From the NCBI GenBank assembly GCA_002494495.1, contig DACB01000015.1, forward strand, positions 62,001 through 126,000: a stretch of 64,000 nucleotides of DNA. Reading direction: 5' to 3'. Position 1 is the first letter of the stretch. Each line of letters starts with the position of its first letter. This document shows, one piece after another, positions 17,652 through 26,699 of this stretch. The position numbers and the translations under genes are program-made. Under the pieces are notes generated by a model. The model did not search any database. It worked only from the letters and a program-made list of their open reading frames with translations, and had not been told where the DNA came from. This stretch comes from Methanobacterium sp. UBA294. Lineage in GTDB: Archaea; Methanobacteriota; Methanobacteria; Methanobacteriales; Methanobacteriaceae.

Positions 17652-18965
17652 CTAAAATGGAAGCCAGCTATAAATTAGGGGTGCATAAAAGGGCACTACC
17701 AAAAATATCATGGTGTTGGATAGTCCGTGGGAGAGTGTGATACCCAATAGGCTCCTGGTCTTCAGGAACGCGTAACCATAGAATACAGCCACTGAAAACA
17801 CAAATATAAGGTCGTATATGGAAGTCCATCCTATGTGAAGAGCCGTAAAGAGTAATGATGTGTATAAAAGTCCAATCACAGCACCGAAAACGTTTTCCGC
17901 GTTTTTCTGTATTATACCCCTGAATAAGATCTCCTCGGCCAGTCCAGTGGATATGATGAGTATGATGGAGGCAAAAATCAGGTTCTCCATGTTAAAGGTG
18001 CCGATTAATGGTTTGGGTGTTAAGATGAGGTATTCTATGGTACCTAAAAAGACACCAGTTATGGCGATTAAAAGCTGTACCTTCCAATTACCCAGCACAA
18101 AGCCCACATTTTTAAGTGATAAACCCTGGGCCCGCATGATGGTAAATGAAGCTGCAAAGAGTGGTACCGATATTATGGGAAACCAGTAAAGGGCATCAAT
18201 CTGCATCAATGGTATGGACAGACCTATTATCCTGATTATTGGCAGGGCCATCATGGACCTCAGAAGGGTAGAGAAGTTGTAGGAAGTTTTAAGTGATGAG
18301 TTTAAAAGTAAGGCAAATAGTATCAGGGCTTCCAGTACCAAACCAGCCTGGAGGTTAATGTAGGTTACAAGCACCTCGGCTATGGTCAGGGCTGCCAGGT
18401 AAACAAAGGAGAGAACTAGTTCACCACGGGAGACCCCCAGTATGGAACGTTTATTCTGTTTTTTAACTGACTCCTGGAAGTCACCAGGGATTCTTTGCCC
18501 CATCTTCTGGAAGGTCCTTTTATACTTGGATATGACCTCATCCAATATCCCTTGAGATTCATAAGTACTGGCTTCCAGTGAGTGGACTTTCTCCTCCCTC
18601 TTTACATCGCCTGTCTTTTTGAAGCTTTTCTGTGCCCTGTCATAGTATTTCCTGGCACTTTTAAGGTTTTTCTGTTTTTGCTGTATGATTCCCAGGCCAG
18701 TGCAACTGTAACCTTTCCCATTATGGTCTTCTTCTTCGGCATATATCCTTAGGGAGTTTTTATAGTAGTACTGGGCAAGGTTGTAGTCCTCCAGTTCCAG
18801 GTACAGGTCTCCCATCTTCAAAAATAAGTCGGCCTGAGTAACAGTGTCATCTACTGGAATAAAATTTAAGGCTTTTTTATAGTTTACCAGTGCTTCTTTA
18901 TAATTATTTTCCTGATAGAAGTTATCTGCTAAATTCAATATTTCCAGGGATTGCTGTTTTTCCAT
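17652..18965 (-). CDS. TPR-CPBP (CAAX-like) membrane protease
   Basis: The N-terminal part (residues 1-120) has three to four tetratricopeptide repeats (FYQENNYKEALVNYKKALNF, LAQYYYKNSLRIY, LKSARKYYDRAQKSF). The C-terminal part has about eight membrane spans and the CPBP motifs LAEEILFRG (EExxxR), FTALHIG (FxxxH) and SHGLSN. These are intramembrane glutamic-type protease motifs of the Abi/CAAX family. Expected role: proteolysis of a membrane or prenylated partner, with the TPRs recruiting it. The start at 18965 has GGTG six bases before it; a longer start at 19061 is in frame but lacks a site. Confidence 0.75.
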   Translation of the reverse strand: MEKQQSLEILNLADNFYQENNYKEALVNYKKALNFIPVDDTVTQADLFLKMGDLYLELEDYNLAQYYYKNSLRIYAEEEDHNGKGYSCTGLGIIQQKQKNLKSARKYYDRAQKSFKKTGDVKREEKVHSLEASTYESQGILDEVISKYKRTFQKMGQRIPGDFQESVKKQNKRSILGVSRGELVLSFVYLAALTIAEVLVTYINLQAGLVLEALILFALLLNSSLKTSYNFSTLLRSMMALPIIRIIGLSIPLMQIDALYWFPIISVPLFAASFTIMRAQGLSLKNVGFVLGNWKVQLLIAITGVFLGTIEYLILTPKPLIGTFNMENLIFASIILIISTGLAEEILFRGIIQKNAENVFGAVIGLLYTSLLFTALHIGWTSIYDLIFVFSVAVFYGYAFLKTRSLLGITLSHGLSNTMIFLVVPFYAPLIYSWLPF

Positions 18966-19210
18966 TATGACACCGGAGGAATGGTTAAATATATCTTCAT
19001 TGGCCTGTTTCTGGTTAATAGTTGTCCTATATAAAATTCGAATGTATATTAAGATAATCAAACTCCATCACATAAAAGACTTATCATGGAAAATTTTTAT
19101 ACACAAAATATGTTCCTATATGACCAGTTTATGGTGTTAAAATCACAAAGCACCAATCTTTATATGCCCTTTAACATATCTATTTACAAGATTTATATGG
19201 AGACTCTAAG

Positions 19211-20110
19211 TTGCCGCTTATAACTGCCATTGTTCCTGCCTATAACGAGGAAATCGCCATTGGTAGTGTAGTTATTCGTACCAGTGAATTTGTAGATCGT
19301 GTGATTGTGGTTGATGATGGAAGTACAGATAACACTGCCTATATTGCTGAAAAAGCAGGGGCAGAAGTTATAAAACATCCCCACAATCAGGGTAAAGGTG
19401 CTGCCCTTAAAACTGGTTTTCAGGTGATGCATGAAACTGATATATTTTTAACCATCGATGGTGATGGTCAGCACAACCCCCAGGAGATCCCATTACTCAT
19501 CAAACCCATTGTTGATGGGGAAGCAGACCTGGTAAATGGCAGCCGCTACCTGAATAAGAAACATCACGGAACACCTATTTACAGAAGAATGGGCCAGAAA
19601 ATTCTGGATAGTACAACTAAAATTAACACGGGTCTTAAAATCACCGACAGCCAAAGTGGATTCCGTGCCTTTGCAGCTTACACCGTACCTGCCTTCATGT
19701 TCTCTAAAACAGGCTTTTCCATTGAAAGCGAGATGCTGATGGATGCAGCTGCAAACAACTTCAAAATCATGGAAGTGCCGGTTGGAATAAGATATAACGG
19801 GACAAATGGTAAAATCCACACCAAAAATCCATTAAAACACGGAATAGGTGTATTTGTAAAGCTCCTCCAGGATATGGAGTTTCGAAGACCATTATACTAC
19901 TTCACAATACCGGGTATCATCCTTATCAGTATAGGATTAATTCTGGGTTTGTATTCCTTCGGCCAATACCTGGATGGTCAGATGTTATCTCTGATGCCCA
20001 CCGTATTGTCTGGTTTAATCGGGTTAGGGGGAATATTTATGACTTTAACCGGAATAATCCTCCACTCAGTAGCGGGTATGATACGAAGCATTAAATATGG
20101 AGCTAAGTAA
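19211..20110 (+). CDS. DPM1-like family 2 glycosyltransferase
   Basis: A 299-residue glycosyltransferase of dolichol-phosphate-mannose-synthase type. Start of fold ITAIVPAYNEE, then VIVVDDGSTDNT, GKGAALKTGF and LTIDGDGQH with the DXD in DGD, then two C-terminal membrane spans (residues 225-295). It would make a dolichol-phosphate sugar donor for surface glycans. Begins with TTG at 19211 behind GGAG; a TATA-like TTTATATGG lies just before. Confidence 0.8.
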   Translation: MPLITAIVPAYNEEIAIGSVVIRTSEFVDRVIVVDDGSTDNTAYIAEKAGAEVIKHPHNQGKGAALKTGFQVMHETDIFLTIDGDGQHNPQEIPLLIKPIVDGEADLVNGSRYLNKKHHGTPIYRRMGQKILDSTTKINTGLKITDSQSGFRAFAAYTVPAFMFSKTGFSIESEMLMDAAANNFKIMEVPVGIRYNGTNGKIHTKNPLKHGIGVFVKLLQDMEFRRPLYYFTIPGIILISIGLILGLYSFGQYLDGQMLSLMPTVLSGLIGLGGIFMTLTGIILHSVAGMIRSIKYGAK

Positions 20111-20171
20111 CAGAGTAATCACTGAATCAACATCCCATCTATTTAATTAGAGTAAATAACAATTAATTTTT

Positions 20172-21071
20172 ATGATTAACATGAAGATATACATCCTATC
20201 GTCTGGTAACTACGGGAAGAGAGTAGTAAACAACTTGGCAGCCCAGCTATCATCACAGATAGTGGGACTCCATGAGGTGGATGAGGAACTTCCTGAGTTT
20301 ATAGAAGATTTAACACCCTATCTTCCAGATAATCTACCAGAATCTGATCTGATAATAGCAGTGGGATTGAAGGGTGATATCAACCTTCTGGTACCAGAGA
20401 TAGCCCGGAAGACAGGTGCAAAGTCCATAATCATCTCCAGTAACCAACCAACACAGATACCCCCGGGACTTAGAAATGAGGTAGAAAGGGATGCAGGAGA
20501 TATAAAAACTGTTTTTGCCAAACCCTTCTGCACCTTAAAACCCACTGGAGACCAGTATATTGATGAGTTTGTCCAGTGCTTTGGCAAGCCTGAGCTGGAA
20601 GTGGATGCCCATCAGTTGATAAAAAAGGTGGAAGTTAAAAGAGACGCACCCTGCGGATGCACCGCCTATGTTGCTAGTGCACTGGAGAGCGTGCCTGTAG
20701 AGGATGCTGAATTTGTGGCTGCAGAAAAATTCCATAACTACCCCTGCCTGTCCTCCATGGCAAAAGATTCTGAACTTAACGATTCCATCCTCCATGTGGC
20801 AGGTTACCAGATAAAAGAAGCTGTAAAAAGAGGACTGGGCTTCACCTGTAAATCAGCAGTGGTTGAACAGGAGGAATGTCAGGGTGGAGATGGCTGTCAA
20901 CACCTCTGCCTGAAGGTCTGCCCCCAGGTGAACGCTGGAGAACCAACCATCACAGTTCAGGATGATGATAAGGCCTATATCGACCCTGCATCATGCGGAT
21001 GCTGTGAGTTATGTATCAGCGAATGTCCCTATGGCTGTATTGAGATTGTGGAAGAAAAAATTGATGTGTAA
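20172..21071 (+). CDS. DUF166 protein with ferredoxin-like Cys cluster
   Basis: 299 residues. The N-terminal part (ILSSGNYGKRVVNNL) and middle with SSNQPTQIPPGL and KRDAPCGCTAYVAS fit the DUF166 family of methanogens, sometimes labelled thymidylate-synthase-like without proof. The C-terminus adds CLKVCPQVNAG and SCGCCELCISECPYGC, a Cys pattern that would bind one or more iron-sulfur clusters. Function unknown; probably an iron-sulfur redox protein. A second ATG at 20181 could also be the start. Confidence 0.7.
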   Translation: MINMKIYILSSGNYGKRVVNNLAAQLSSQIVGLHEVDEELPEFIEDLTPYLPDNLPESDLIIAVGLKGDINLLVPEIARKTGAKSIIISSNQPTQIPPGLRNEVERDAGDIKTVFAKPFCTLKPTGDQYIDEFVQCFGKPELEVDAHQLIKKVEVKRDAPCGCTAYVASALESVPVEDAEFVAAEKFHNYPCLSSMAKDSELNDSILHVAGYQIKEAVKRGLGFTCKSAVVEQEECQGGDGCQHLCLKVCPQVNAGEPTITVQDDDKAYIDPASCGCCELCISECPYGCIEIVEEKIDV

Positions 21072-21085
21072 AAAATTGTGGTTAG

Positions 21086-21158
21086 TTTAAAAAAATGATT
21101 ATTCCCATTAATTTAAAAATGACTATTCCATAAAATTAAAAATGATTATTCCATTAAA
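21086..21158. repeat. AT-rich tandem repeat, about 24 bases x 3
   Basis: Three imperfect units of TTAAAAATGATTATTCCATTAA type lie head to tail between the DUF166 gene and the converging ugd gene. No gene in it. Confidence 0.5.
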
Positions 21159-21227
21159 TATTCCTAAAAATAGCTATTTTTTATAAAAAAGGGTATATGT
21201 TAAAAATCAACGTTACAGGATCCTTAA

Positions 21228-22529
21228 CTACCGCCCCATGCTAACGTACCTGAATCCTTTATCCATCATCAAATCTCTATCCATTATGTTTCGTCCATCG
21301 ATGATGGTGGGTGATTCCATTAATTCCTTTATCCTATCTACATCAGATTCTTTAAACTCATCCCACTCAGTAACTAGGAGTAGTGCAGATGAATCCTTAA
21401 GGGCATCGTACTTATCATCGAAGTAGGTTATGTTTTCATTTTCTGGTATTATGCGTTGGAAGTTTTCTTCTGCCTTGGGGTCGTATAGTTTCACCATGGC
21501 CCCTGCATCCTGCAGTTTCCTGACTATATCTATGGCAGGTGCAGCCCGGATATCATCGGTGTTGGGTTTGAAGGCCAATCCCCATAGGGTTATGACTTTC
21601 CCCTCCATATCATCCAGGTTCTCCTCCACCTGCTGGTAGAAGATGTCCTTACGTTTCTGGTTTATCTTCTCTGTTTCCTGCAGGAGTCCGGTGTCTAAAT
21701 CGTGTTCCTTGTAGGTGTGGATCAGTGCAGTTACATCTTTGGGCAGGCAGGATCCACCGTATCCCAGTCCAGCATTTAAGAATTTGCTCCCTATCCTGTG
21801 GTCCAGGCCCACGCCCTGGGAAACGTCGTCGATGCTGGCCCCTGTTTTCTCGCATAAGTCGGAGATCATGTTGATATAGGAAATTTTCATGGCCAGGAAG
21901 GCGTTTGATGCATATTTAATTATCTCTGCAGATGGAATATCTGTAATGAGTAACGGGAATCCCTTAGTGGTGAATGGCTGGTAGATCTCTTCGAAGATCT
22001 TCCTGGCCCTTGGTGTGTCCACCCCTACCACGATCCGGTGGGGGTTCATGAAGTTGTAAACCGAGGTTCCTTCTGCCAGAAACTCGGGATTGCTGGCCAC
22101 ATCAAAATCAATATCTGTTTTCTCCCTTACCATTTCCCTTATCTTAAGATGGGTGTTTACCGGGACAGTTGATTTTTCAATGATCAGCTTGTAATCATCC
22201 ATGTACTTGGAGATGGAGGATACCACGTCTTCCACTTGTGATAGGTCAGCTTCACCTTCCGGGGTGGTGGGTGTACCTACGCAGATGAAGATTGCCTCAC
22301 TAAAGTTAATGGCCTCTTCCATGTCTGTGGTAAAATCGATCCGGTTTTCATCAAGATTTCTCCGGAGCATTTCACTAAGTCCTGGTTCATAAATGGGTGA
22401 AATTCCCTTCTTTAGCATTTCAAATTTCTTTTTACTCTTCTTTGCACATAAAACCTGGTGGCCCACGTCGGCAAGACAGGCAGCAGTGACCAGTCCCACG
22501 TATCCCGCTCCGATAACTGTTATTTTCAT
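21228..22529 (-). CDS. ugd: UDP-glucose 6-dehydrogenase
   Basis: 433 residues. NAD-type fold start MKITVIGAGYVGLVTAACL, PIYEPGLSEML, catalytic Cys in GLGYGGSCLPKD, and ALLLVTEWDEF at the C-terminal domain. It oxidises UDP-glucose to UDP-glucuronate for acidic surface glycans. GAGGGG ribosome site before the ATG. Odd: after the second strand the usual DxD that holds the NAD ribose is replaced by Lys/Ser (VLCAKKSKKKF), which could mean NADP use or relaxed choice. Archaeal homologs are also called AglM. Confidence 0.88.
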   Translation of the reverse strand: MKITVIGAGYVGLVTAACLADVGHQVLCAKKSKKKFEMLKKGISPIYEPGLSEMLRRNLDENRIDFTTDMEEAINFSEAIFICVGTPTTPEGEADLSQVEDVVSSISKYMDDYKLIIEKSTVPVNTHLKIREMVREKTDIDFDVASNPEFLAEGTSVYNFMNPHRIVVGVDTPRARKIFEEIYQPFTTKGFPLLITDIPSAEIIKYASNAFLAMKISYINMISDLCEKTGASIDDVSQGVGLDHRIGSKFLNAGLGYGGSCLPKDVTALIHTYKEHDLDTGLLQETEKINQKRKDIFYQQVEENLDDMEGKVITLWGLAFKPNTDDIRAAPAIDIVRKLQDAGAMVKLYDPKAEENFQRIIPENENITYFDDKYDALKDSSALLLVTEWDEFKESDVDRIKELMESPTIIDGRNIMDRDLMMDKGFRYVSMGR

Positions 22530-23057
22530 ATTACCCCTCTTATATTTTAACTCTATAATCTTAAATTTAATCTATAAATTATTATTGAATATTTGAATTT
22601 AAACTATTTTTTTGATTTAAACCCTCTTAATAAAAACTAATGGTAGTAATATTAGAATTCTAACCTGATGGTTTCAGAATTGTAATTAATAGGAAATATT
22701 GAATCTGAGAATTCCCATATCATCATTTGACCTTGTTATTCCTTGAGATAACTTAAATATTGATAGATATTAAGGTTTTCTCATGATATGGTTAGCATTA
22801 TATATAAGATGATCTACCTACACATTATTGAAGTTTTTTAATAAATAGACATCCTAATAAAAATTAAACTATTTTTTATAAAAACATCCATTAGAATTTA
22901 TGGAATCAAAAAAATTAGGAAAAAACATTTACAAAAAAATAGAAAACAAAAAAAAACAAAAAGAATCTATAAAAAAAATGAAAAAAATTAATTCACTTAT
23001 TCAAATTCAATTAATTCAAAAAAATCGAACATAGAAAGAGAATGAGAGGTATTTATT
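22530..23057. other. Divergent intergenic region, poly-A rich
   Basis: No coding signal. Holds the ugd promoter side (CTATAAATTA near 22571-22580) and, for about 150 bases before 23058, a strongly A-rich stretch with several AAAAAAA runs. GAGAGGT at 23044-23050 is the ribosome site for the next gene. Confidence 0.4.
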
Positions 23058-23774
23058 ATGCGCAGATTAACCAAAGCTCTGGTTATAATTGTGGTGGTAC
23101 TGGCAGTTATAGTTGGAGCCTTGACATTTTTATATTTAGATGAAAACGGTCCTCTAAAATCTACCCTGGACGGTAAAGTTCTGGTTTTATGCGTGGATCC
23201 TTCAGAAAACAGGCCAGGACCTGGTGCCGTGGATATGGCCTTTGTAATGGAGTTAGAGGATGGTAATTTAAAGAACATGACACCAGTCTATCCCGGTGGT
23301 ATGAGGCATCCCACTGCAGAAGCGCCGGATGAGGTAAAAGCACAGGGTTTAAGTTACCTGGTGCTGCATGATAGTTTATGGGATGAAGACACAGCCAAAG
23401 ATGCACAGCTTGCCCAGGAAATCGTGGAATATAACACCGGTATAAAAACAGATGTGGTGGTAATGGTTAATCCCGATGCCATCGACGCTATTGTAATGGC
23501 CATTGGCGGAGTTAACGTGGAAGGCCAGGGTTATGTCCAGGGCGATACCATGGAGTTCCTTAGAAATGAGCAAAGTAAAGGCGGGTTGAGCAGGGGTAAT
23601 GCCATTGAATCATTAGCCGATGGTATTAAAAGCGCAGCCCATGATAAGGATAAACGCCAGGCTATTATAAACACCATAATCAGCCAGTACAATGCAGGGA
23701 ACATAATAGTGGAGCCCACTGATTGGGCAGTTAGGTTCTTAACTGCAGAAAGTATAAATAAAGTAATAGGATAG
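23058..23774 (+). CDS. DUF4012-type membrane-anchored protein
   Basis: 238 residues with one N-terminal membrane helix (KALVIIVVVLAVIVGALTFL) and an exterior domain showing TDVVVMVNPDAIDAIVMAIGG and GNAIESLADGIKSAA. These match the DUF4012 proteins of Methanobacteriales, related in look to LytR-CpsA-Psr domains that attach polymers to cell wall. A role in attaching surface polymer is inference. ATG behind GAGAGGT. Confidence 0.7.
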   Translation: MRRLTKALVIIVVVLAVIVGALTFLYLDENGPLKSTLDGKVLVLCVDPSENRPGPGAVDMAFVMELEDGNLKNMTPVYPGGMRHPTAEAPDEVKAQGLSYLVLHDSLWDEDTAKDAQLAQEIVEYNTGIKTDVVVMVNPDAIDAIVMAIGGVNVEGQGYVQGDTMEFLRNEQSKGGLSRGNAIESLADGIKSAAHDKDKRQAIINTIISQYNAGNIIVEPTDWAVRFLTAESINKVIG

Positions 23775-24115
23775 TTTTAACTAACCTATCATTCTATTTT
23801 TTCTTTATAATACTCCTTTTTTTGATATTCTTTTAGAATCTTTTTTAAAACCATTATCTTAGTTTTTAGCTGATAAAAAATGCATTTTTATCAATAAAAC
23901 AATATTTATCCATATAACAGTATTAATCATCTGCTCTACAAATTAAGATAAAGAATTTATAAATAGATATTTATATGATTAAGTTTGATATAGTATTCAT
24001 AGAAAGAAATTACCACATAAAATTCCATAAAATAATAGTTCTGTTATAATTTATTTCAGGATTAAATAGTTCCAGTCACAGTATAGGGAATTTTTTAGAA
24101 CAAGGGGGAAATGAT
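23775..24115. other. Intergenic region with T-runs and promoter elements
   Basis: No gene. Begins with T-runs that can end the DUF4012 transcript (23796-23826). A near-palindrome of TGATAAAAA and TTTTATCA is at 23871-23892, continuing into TTTTATCAATAAAACAA, which recurs upstream of cbiF. TTTATAAATAG near 23957 is a promoter candidate for the DUF1616 gene; AAGGGGGAA at 24102-24110 is its ribosome site. Confidence 0.4.
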
Positions 24116-25777
24116 TTGGAAGAAAGATTCTACGACGATATTTTAGTGGTCCTGATTCTAACCCTGATCACTATAATCTGCCTGCTTATTCCCTGGTCAA
24201 ATATCTCCTCACCCCTCATTTACATACCATACATCCTCCTTTTAATGTTTTTACCAGGGTATTCCCTGTTAGCTGCAAGCATATCTGAATTTGAACATTA
24301 CAGCCTCATTAAACGTGTGATATTAAGTGTTCTTTTGAGTTTAGTAAGCAGTATATTTATAGCAGCGCTCTTAACCTACACTCCCCTTAAAATTTTAAAT
24401 GGTGTAATCCTGTACTTCATAGGGGGCTTAACTGTTGTTCTATCCTTGGTAGCCATTATGAAAAGGAAGAGCTACCACTACGTACGCTTCATTGAACCGG
24501 TGGGAGAACCAGTGCCAGCTGTACCGTACATCTATGTAGATCAAGAGCAACCACTGAAAATTGAGAAGCCAGAATCTATTGAAGATGTAACACAGGATAA
24601 AAATCCGGATGTGGAGAGGCCAGCTCCTAAAAAAGTGGAACCCGAACCTGTGCTGGTGGATAAGCAAGACAATAATACGGATGAAGTTATTTCGGAAAAG
24701 AATCCTGATGAAAACTTCCCCAAAAAGAACCCTGATGAAAATAGGAAGAATCCAAGACCACAACTCAGGCCACCAAGAAAATTCGCCTATATAGATTTGA
24801 TCCTGGTTCTGCTTTTATCCATAATTTGCACGGTTATTATATTTATTCCCAACTTAGATATGGCCATCTTTAATGGGATAACAGTCAACACTGTAGCCGG
24901 CCTGTTATTGATGTTATTTTTACCGGGATATGCATTGGTTGCAACTTTGTGTACCCGAAAAACTGATTTGAATGTTTTTACCCGCCTGGTTTTAAGTTTT
25001 GGTATTAGTTATTTCCTGACAGCAGTTGTGGGACTTATTTTACCCTACACTTCCATGGGCAGTAGTTTAGAATCCATCCTTCAGGTTCTCTCTGTAATTA
25101 CTTTAATATTTATTGTAACCGCCTTTGTGATGCGGATGCGCACTCCCCAAAGGGACCGTTTTGGAGTTGGAATTGGCAGATCTGACATCAAAGGCACATC
25201 TACACAGGGCGGTTCCCCCACTACACCCCTCCCTAAGGGCAGCCACCGGAAAAGGAACATGATGATGGTGGGTGTGTTATTACTAATTGCCATCTTCATC
25301 TCCGCCCCCACTGCTTTTAACTTCCTGAACCCTGTTGAAGGGTCAACTGAATTCTATGTCCTGGGTCCGGACGGTCAAAACATCACTAATTATCCCAGTA
25401 ATTTAACATCTGGTGAAAATGGTACCGTCAACATCGTCCTGGTAAACCATGAACACCAGGACACAGATTATCGGGTGAAAATCACCTCCAACCAGACAGT
25501 AATCGGTGAATTAAACGTGACTTTAAAGCCTGACGGAAAAAAAGAGATCCCATACACCTTCACAGTGGGAGAACCCGGAACTAAAAAGTTAGAATTTTTA
25601 CTCTTTAAGTTACCAGACATAGACAACGTATACAACTCCAAGAATTTCTGGATAACCATCCTGGAACTGGTAACCAATGAAACAACCACCACAGAAACTG
25701 CAACCAACCAAGAACCAGTCTATCAAACAGGACCGGTATATCAGGAGCCAGTTCTTGATGAGTATATGATTTATTAA
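24116..25777 (+). CDS. DUF1616 membrane protein, long linker
   Basis: 553 residues with the same plan as the gene at 14276: two four-span blocks each with FLPGYSL or FLPGYAL, a last span, then the exterior domain (EFYVLGPDGQNITNYPSNL, NHEHQDTDYRVKI, LFKLPDIDNVY). It differs by a Pro/Glu/Lys/Asn-rich linker of about 90 residues between the blocks, with a twice-occurring NPDEN, and a Thr/Gln-rich tail. Start is TTG at 24116 behind AAGGGGGAA; the ATG at 24111 is out of frame. Confidence 0.85.
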   Translation: MEERFYDDILVVLILTLITIICLLIPWSNISSPLIYIPYILLLMFLPGYSLLAASISEFEHYSLIKRVILSVLLSLVSSIFIAALLTYTPLKILNGVILYFIGGLTVVLSLVAIMKRKSYHYVRFIEPVGEPVPAVPYIYVDQEQPLKIEKPESIEDVTQDKNPDVERPAPKKVEPEPVLVDKQDNNTDEVISEKNPDENFPKKNPDENRKNPRPQLRPPRKFAYIDLILVLLLSIICTVIIFIPNLDMAIFNGITVNTVAGLLLMLFLPGYALVATLCTRKTDLNVFTRLVLSFGISYFLTAVVGLILPYTSMGSSLESILQVLSVITLIFIVTAFVMRMRTPQRDRFGVGIGRSDIKGTSTQGGSPTTPLPKGSHRKRNMMMVGVLLLIAIFISAPTAFNFLNPVEGSTEFYVLGPDGQNITNYPSNLTSGENGTVNIVLVNHEHQDTDYRVKITSNQTVIGELNVTLKPDGKKEIPYTFTVGEPGTKKLEFLLFKLPDIDNVYNSKNFWITILELVTNETTTTETATNQEPVYQTGPVYQEPVLDEYMIY

Positions 25778-25852
25778 AAAAAATGATTTATTAAAAAAAA
25801 ATAAATTTAAAAAATTAAGATGAATCATTGAATTAAAGATGAAAACTTTGTT

Positions 25853-26521
25853 TTAAGTTGATTCAATTTTCCTTTTTTCCACTGCTTCTATGAATTTAGC
25901 CACATCACTGGTTAAAAGATAAGGAACTAACTCGTTAACTTCCTCATCAGGAAGGTCCCACCATTTGCTCTCCAGGAGCTTCTCTATTTCTTCAGGATGG
26001 AAACGATACCTGATGACTTTAGCCGGTACACCGCCTACGATAGCGTAGGGAGGTACATCTTTGGTTATTAATGCCCGGGCACCCAGCACTGCCCCATCAC
26101 CAACTGTCACCCCACCAAGGAGGGTAACTCCGTATCCAATCCAGACATCGTTACCAACCACAACATCAGGGTTTTTCAGTTTGGGATTATTTGCCATTTC
26201 ATGGATACTGGGTTTGGGAATGGGGGCGTTCCTTAGGGTCACGAAGGGGTATGTGGTTATCCAGTTGGACATATGTCCAACCCCCAGAACAACCGATACC
26301 TCGGGACCTATACTGCAGTATTTACCTATCTTAAATTTACCATACCCTTTAAATAGAACCTCCGGATTACCATAGGTATAATCACCCCTCTCATAATCGT
26401 ACTTAATGGCATCTTTTTGAGTTCCTATCAGTTTCCTGAATCTGGATCCAAAAAAACCCTTTATTTTCTGTATCAATATAATCAACACAAAACCCTTTAT
26501 TTTCTGAATCAATATAATCAA
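25853..26521 (-). CDS. Hexapeptide-repeat acyltransferase (CatB/Vat-like)
   Basis: 222 residues. Left-handed beta-helix repeats (IGKYCSIGPEVSVVLG, VVVGNDVWIGYGVTLLGGVT, VGDGAVLGARALI) and the catalytic-His loop GVGHMSNWITTYPF are typical of xenobiotic or sugar O-acetyltransferases of CatB type. It would acetylate a sugar of the surface glycan. The N-terminus has a 12-residue duplication (ILIQKIKGF twice), see repeat at 26453-26524; the true start may be at either copy. Confidence 0.8.
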   Translation of the reverse strand: MIILIQKIKGFVLIILIQKIKGFFGSRFRKLIGTQKDAIKYDYERGDYTYGNPEVLFKGYGKFKIGKYCSIGPEVSVVLGVGHMSNWITTYPFVTLRNAPIPKPSIHEMANNPKLKNPDVVVGNDVWIGYGVTLLGGVTVGDGAVLGARALITKDVPPYAIVGGVPAKVIRYRFHPEEIEKLLESKWWDLPDEEVNELVPYLLTSDVAKFIEAVEKRKIEST

Positions 26522-26524
26522 CTC
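26453..26524. repeat. 36-bp in-frame tandem duplication
   Basis: AAAACCCTTTATTTTCTG plus TATCAATATAATCAACAC recurs 36 bases later with one or two changes. It encodes the doubled 12-residue N-terminus of the acyltransferase. Confidence 0.7.
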
Positions 26525-26699
26525 AATTTAATTATCATTACTCAAATATTCACATGCTAAACTTGATTCTTATGTTTATAACTTATTTCATTAGTTCCTT
26601 TAAATTAATATGTTGTAAACCAGTGATACTTATTATGAAATCTTATATAAATTGAAATTGAAAAAGTAAAGAAAAGCTAATAAACCCAGGATAAAAATT

